From Sinorhizobium terangae (lineage in GTDB: Bacteria > Pseudomonadota > Alphaproteobacteria > Rhizobiales > Rhizobiaceae), in contig NZ_CP121659.1 of the NCBI RefSeq assembly GCF_029714365.1, positions 1,984,001 through 2,048,000 of the forward strand: a stretch of 64,000 bases of DNA, read 5' to 3'. The translations under genes were made by a program, and so were the position numbers. A model generated the notes under the pieces. It was not told where the DNA came from and did no database searches. It worked only from the letters and a program-made list of their open reading frames with translations. Shown piece after piece: positions 61,575 through 64,000 of the stretch (position 1 is the stretch's first letter; each line of letters opens with the position of its first letter).

Positions 61575-61766
61575 ATGCTGCCAACTGGTGACTCGAAACT
61601 CGCATTCAAAATTATCACCACCACCACCGCGGTCTACGGATTCGCAATAGTGATCGCAGCGTGGTTCGGTGGTGTCGTTGCGCTTTTTGCGGGAGCAATT
61701 GGCTTTGTCGCATCTCTCGCGTATTTCGCGTTGACCGAGCTAAGTAAGACGCGAGAGCGCAGGTGA
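61575..61766 (+). CDS. Short membrane protein, possible holin-like (phage remnant)
   Basis: 63 aa with two hydrophobic segments (KIITTTTAVYGFAIVIAAWF and VVALFAGAIGFVASLAYFAL) and a charged end (TELSKTRERR). The size and topology fit a small holin-like protein, but the sequence alone cannot prove it. A hairpin follows the stop codon directly (61765-61802). Confidence 0.4.
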   Translation: MLPTGDSKLAFKIITTTTAVYGFAIVIAAWFGGVVALFAGAIGFVASLAYFALTELSKTRERR

Positions 61767-61802
61767 CCACCCGATGACCGCCGTCTATGCGGTAGGGTGG
61801 TC
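61765..61802 (+). terminator. Hairpin directly after the 63-aa ORF
   Basis: GACCACCC (61765-61772) pairs perfectly with GGGTGGTC (61795-61802), and the loop contains a further CCGC/GCGG pair. It overlaps the last base of the upstream stop codon. There is no U-tract, so it is terminator-like rather than certain. Confidence 0.5.
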
Positions 61803-61922
61803 GCCTTCAGTTTCACGAGCCCGCCTCGCTCTGGGCAGATGCCACTGAATGACCGACGTTTTGTGCCGACGGTCGGCGTCGCCATGGGTGGATTTGAGCA
61901 GCCCTTGGGCAAGGCACCTTTC

Positions 61923-61998
61923 GTCGGCGTAGAGCAGCCCGGTAGCTGTCCAGACTCATAAGCTGGAGGTCACAGGTTCGAAGGTGTTACTTAGTTGG
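61923..61998 (+). pseudogene. Degenerate initiator tRNA (fMet)-like sequence
   Basis: GAGCAGCCCGGTAGCT matches the D-arm region of bacterial tRNA-fMet exactly, and CTCATAA is its anticodon loop (CAU). The next part (GGTCACAGGTTCGAA) resembles the variable/T-arm region. The D stem and anticodon stem each have one mismatch, the T stem does not pair and the acceptor ends do not match, so it is not a functional tRNA. It overlaps the 3' end of the ORF at 61987-62292. Bounds are by alignment to the 76-77-nt tRNA. Confidence 0.5.
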
Positions 61999-62292
61999 TT
62001 TCACAAGCGACACGACCCGTGGCTTAGACGGCGCATCTAGCCACTCGATCCACTTATCCCTTTCTTCGATCGTGTCGAAGAACCGCCAGAGCTTGTACTC
62101 CTCCTCAGTCGTTTCCAGCATCTCGCCAACGGTCACGAGCTCCAGCGGTAAGGTCACCTCGTTGCCGTCGAAGCGGACGAAATAGACGCCCTCGGCAGCA
62201 AGGCGAATTACCTGGCCTGTCCCATAGGTTCCATCGGGAGCGTCGAGGGTGAAGTACATGCCGGTCAAATTGTCTAAAACGGTTTTGCTCAT
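61987..62292 (-). CDS. Hypothetical protein in the phage remnant
   Basis: 101 aa: KTVLDNLTGMYFTLDAPDG..., with a compact beta-rich start, an acidic middle (LETTEEEYKLWRFFDTIEE) and a basic end. It resembles small conserved phage or island proteins but no family is recognised. Lower GC than the flanking chromosome. No strong ribosome site upstream of the ATG. Confidence 0.5.
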   Translation of the reverse strand: MSKTVLDNLTGMYFTLDAPDGTYGTGQVIRLAAEGVYFVRFDGNEVTLPLELVTVGEMLETTEEEYKLWRFFDTIEERDKWIEWLDAPSKPRVVSLVKPTK

Positions 62293-62486
62293 AGGTATCG
62301 AATGCCAGTCCTGAAGAATGCCCGAGATGGGAAGTTCGCCCAGCCGCTGGGCAAAGGCAAGGCGCGCTAAAGGTTATCAGATCATATCAGAGACGATCTT
62401 CATTGGAGACAGTAAGCCGCGTGGCTCATTCCCGGCCTGCAACCAGCGCCTGGATCGGCCCTTACGGGTGTGGCCGGCAGCGTTAA

Positions 62487-62820
62487 AAGCGTGCAAGTGG
62501 GCTGCGCCCCCTAAGCAGGTTCGAATCGTAAAAAGCGTTCTCTGCGTAAACGCCGAGTTCATGGCGCTGGTCGAGCACGAGCTCTACCACGCTGCACAAG
62601 AGACGGATGCATCCGGCGCTCCCAAGTTCAGCCGATCGACAGGCCGCCCGGTGTTCGTCATCCGCGGTCAGGATGTCGAAGAGTTCGTGGGCGTCGTTGT
62701 TGCTACGGGGCAGATGCCGCAGGCGTCCGTGCAATCGTCGACGCTGCAAACCGGCCACCAGAGATCGCCAAAGCGCAGATCGCACATGCGTGCGGCACCT
62801 GCCAACTTGGGGTCGCCTAG
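62487..62820 (+). pseudogene. Frameshifted phage putative metallopeptidase
   Basis: In one frame the text reads LVEHELYHAAQETDASG and APKFSRSTGRPVFVIRGQDV then EEFVGVV, the zinc-metallopeptidase core (HELYH with the downstream motif) found in tailed-phage genomes. At about 62692-62701 the match jumps to another frame, which continues RCYGADAAGVRAIVDAANRP and PPEIAKAQIAHACGTCQLGV to a stop at 62818-62820. A one-base deletion explains the shift. The N-terminal portion is unclear and may be deleted. Confidence 0.6.
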
Positions 62821-62826
62821 TCCCGA

Positions 62827-63012
62827 TCATTCACCATCGCGAACGCGCTGCCGGTAACGCTCTCGGTCCTCTTCGTTTGCTCCCGTGGAGAGGTCTTGCC
62901 CCGTCTCAATCCGGTGCGCGATAGGCTGCCACGGCCGCCCTGGGTTCTCTAGCTCCCAGAGCTTCTTTGCACGGCGCTCTATTTCACGGTCGTCCACTTG
63001 TGCCTCCATCAT
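62827..63012 (-). CDS. Hypothetical small protein in the phage remnant
   Basis: 61 aa beginning MMEAQVDDREIERRAKKLWELE and ending with a Glu/Arg-rich tract (NEEDRERYRQRVRDGE). The alternating acidic and basic residues suggest a helical, possibly nucleic acid-binding protein. Not recognised. No strong ribosome site. Confidence 0.4.
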   Translation of the reverse strand: MMEAQVDDREIERRAKKLWELENPGRPWQPIAHRIETGQDLSTGANEEDRERYRQRVRDGE

Positions 63013-63062
63013 CGTTGCACGCGACCGCAAAGAGCATACCTTGATGGAGCCTTTATAGAGAG

Positions 63063-63230
63063 ATGGCCAATCCGAAATATTCAGATGAGGTCAAAACCTA
63101 CGTCGCGCAGGCGCTCGCTTGTTTCGACAGTCCGGCGGTCATCGAAGGCAGTCAAGGCCGAGTTCGATGTCGGTATGGCGATACGATCGCAACCACACGG
63201 CAGGGCAAAAGCGCTCGCGGCGGTTCCGGG
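63063..63230 (+). pseudogene. Frameshifted DUF2280-like phage gene
   Basis: The ATG at 63063 (AGAGAG upstream) starts MANPKYSDEVKTYVAQALA then CFDSPAVI, the N-terminal signature of DUF2280 phage proteins (SDEVKxFxxQALACFDTPS). The continuation KAVKAEFDVGMAI matches the next part of the family but in another frame, so a frameshift lies near 63142-63150. In intact phages this small gene commonly lies just before the terminase genes. The end is cut by the intergenic repeat near 63252. Confidence 0.6.
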
Positions 63231-63251
63231 CCGCCGGCGCTGACGTATGCG

Positions 63252-63306
63252 CACCTCATTCCTGTGCCTGTCACAGGAATCCTGCCGCGCCGCGTCTGCG
63301 GCGCGA
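63252..63306. repeat. CACAGGAAT intergenic repeat
   Basis: ACCTCATTCCTGTGCCTGTCACAGGAATCCTG followed by the dyad GCCGCGCCGCG/CTGCGGCGCG. It is a half-length copy of the composite element at 45967-46241 and marks the boundary of the phage remnant. Confidence 0.65.
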
Positions 63307-63386
63307 GAAGGCTCAAACTTTATCGTCGGCGCAGATGGAGATGCGCCCGGGTTCGGCTGCTCTTCGCGCAGCGTTGCACACCTGTT

Positions 63387-64000
63387 TCAGTCCGGCGTGA
63401 ACGCGACAGGCGCAATGAAGCCCAGTTCACGTAACTGCTTCGAGCCGGAAAACCGCACGGAGTCCGGGCTCTGGAAGTCGAATTCGCCGGAGCGCTGCAA
63501 ATCGTCCAGCATCTTACGATAGGCGGCGGCGCCGGCGAAATATTGTCCGTCCGTCACCGCGTGCTCGATCTTCTCCTTGTAGTCGGAGAAGAACTTGAAG
63601 TGCAGCAGCACGCCGGAGATCGCCGGAAAATTCCGCTCGCACGGAAGCGGCTGGTGAATGCTGACACCCAGGTTGCAGTCCCTGTCCCAGAAGATCAGCG
63701 GATATTTCATGAGTTCCAGCACATGCGCGAACTTCCGCTTGCGAGGTCCGCCGGTAATGCTGATCGCACGCTTGGTGTAGGTGATCTCGTACCCTGCGCC
63801 GTCGAAGTGATCGGCGATCTCCCAGGGCATCCGCGCATCCGTTCCGTCGAGCGTTGCCGAACCAAGCGGGCCGATCGGGTACATGTCGAGCATGGGGGCC
63901 GCGAGGCGCTTTTCGCCGCGCGCTTCGAGCGCCCGGATGAGATTGCGAAGCGGCTGGCGTTCGCAATCGTCGTAGATCAGGAATTCGTCCGAGTCGACGT
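63387..64000 (-). CDS. Family 2-type glycosyltransferase, 5' end beyond the window
   Basis: The coding frame is open through the window edge: reading inward it gives DSDEFLIYDDCERQPLRNLI, with the DxDEFL acidic motif of glycosyltransferases of the GT2-like, often capsule-associated group, then MLDMYPIGPLGSATLDGT and KYPLIFWDRDCNLGVSIHQP. The visible part ends at 63387. No membrane segment in the visible part. The likely role is sugar addition to a surface glycan. The protein's N terminus, including the donor-binding start, lies outside the window. Confidence 0.75.
   Translation of the reverse strand, partial: VDSDEFLIYDDCERQPLRNLIRALEARGEKRLAAPMLDMYPIGPLGSATLDGTDARMPWEIADHFDGAGYEITYTKRAISITGGPRKRKFAHVLELMKYPLIFWDRDCNLGVSIHQPLPCERNFPAISGVLLHFKFFSDYKEKIEHAVTDGQYFAGAAAYRKMLDDLQRSGEFDFQSPDSVRFSGSKQLRELGFIAPVAFTPD

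Noticed and set aside
62487..62540. Possible tRNA 3' fragment (AAGCAGGTTCGAATCGT) near the metallopeptidase remnant
   Set aside because: Only the T-loop-like GGTTCGAATC matches, with no partner arms; too short to distinguish from chance.

Overview
The window is high-GC DNA with alphaproteobacterial gene content. Dispersed palindromic elements (a 45-bp GCATGTCG...CGACATGC hairpin, RIME-like mosaics, CCCCTCTGCC...GGCAGAGGGG palindromes) and the gene repertoire point to a Rhizobiales genome, most likely Sinorhizobium/Ensifer. No rRNA, CRISPR array, replication origin or intact tRNA is visible. It reads as ordinary chromosome or chromid broken up by two transposable elements and one decayed prophage segment.

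Layout. 0.2-3.9 kb: a membrane-tailed class III cyclase, a structured small RNA candidate (minus strand, about 1366-1565), an NmrA-like reductase divergent from its LysR regulator, and a small membrane protein. 4.1-8.6 kb: a Tat-exported amidohydrolase, then a copper cassette (DUF2946, YcnI/DUF1775, CopC-CopD fusion). 8.9-13.2 kb: a truncated winged-helix/P-loop regulator beside a 1127-aa SAM-cyclase-AAA-TPR protein. 13.9-16.0 kb: an IS91-type HUH transposase preceded by a tyrosine recombinase. 16.3-19.7 kb: D-Ala-D-Ala ligase, a dienelactone hydrolase-like protein, an IS630 element with a frameshifted transposase, and an iron-permease-like protein. 19.8-25.8 kb: EamA exporter, VOC protein, and a MocR regulator divergent from cupin, AhpD-like and SDR genes. 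25.9-30.3 kb: amidase, msrB-msrA, a hydrolase-OsmC fusion and a YkvA-like protein. 30.7-38.3 kb: two winged-helix/TolB-like/TPR regulators flanking a second NmrA-cupin pair, a methyltransferase, a phosphotransferase and a GST. 38.6-43.2 kb: an OmpR-type response regulator and histidine kinase, a Spy/CpxP-like periplasmic protein, a thioredoxin reductase-like flavoprotein and an Rrf2 regulator. 43.4-52.9 kb: LysR/MFS exporter pair, MocR/EamA/PaiB group, an M20 peptidase remnant, an SOS-associated (YedK/HMCES) protein, a GST and a TerC protein. 53.1-60.9 kb: glycosyltransferases, a nucleotidyltransferase-like protein, a VWA-like DUF1194 protein, a pentapeptide-repeat protein, a Tim44-like protein and a pyruvyl transferase. 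61.0-63.2 kb: the prophage remnant. 63.4-64.0 kb: a glycosyltransferase running off the window edge.

Much of the content concerns envelope and oxidative or electrophile stress: Msr repair, OsmC, GSTs, cupins, NmrA/SDR reductases, copper handling and drug exporters. Most of these genes sit next to a divergent regulator (LysR, MocR, winged-helix/TPR, Rrf2, two-component). No clearly new multi-gene system emerged. The strongest unexplained signals are the phage remnant (degenerate GcrA-like gene, decayed initiator-tRNA-like sequence, two frameshifted phage genes), the structured RNA near 1.4 kb, and repeats placed at gene ends, including two 45-bp hairpins inside a two-component operon. Function calls rest on motifs read by eye.
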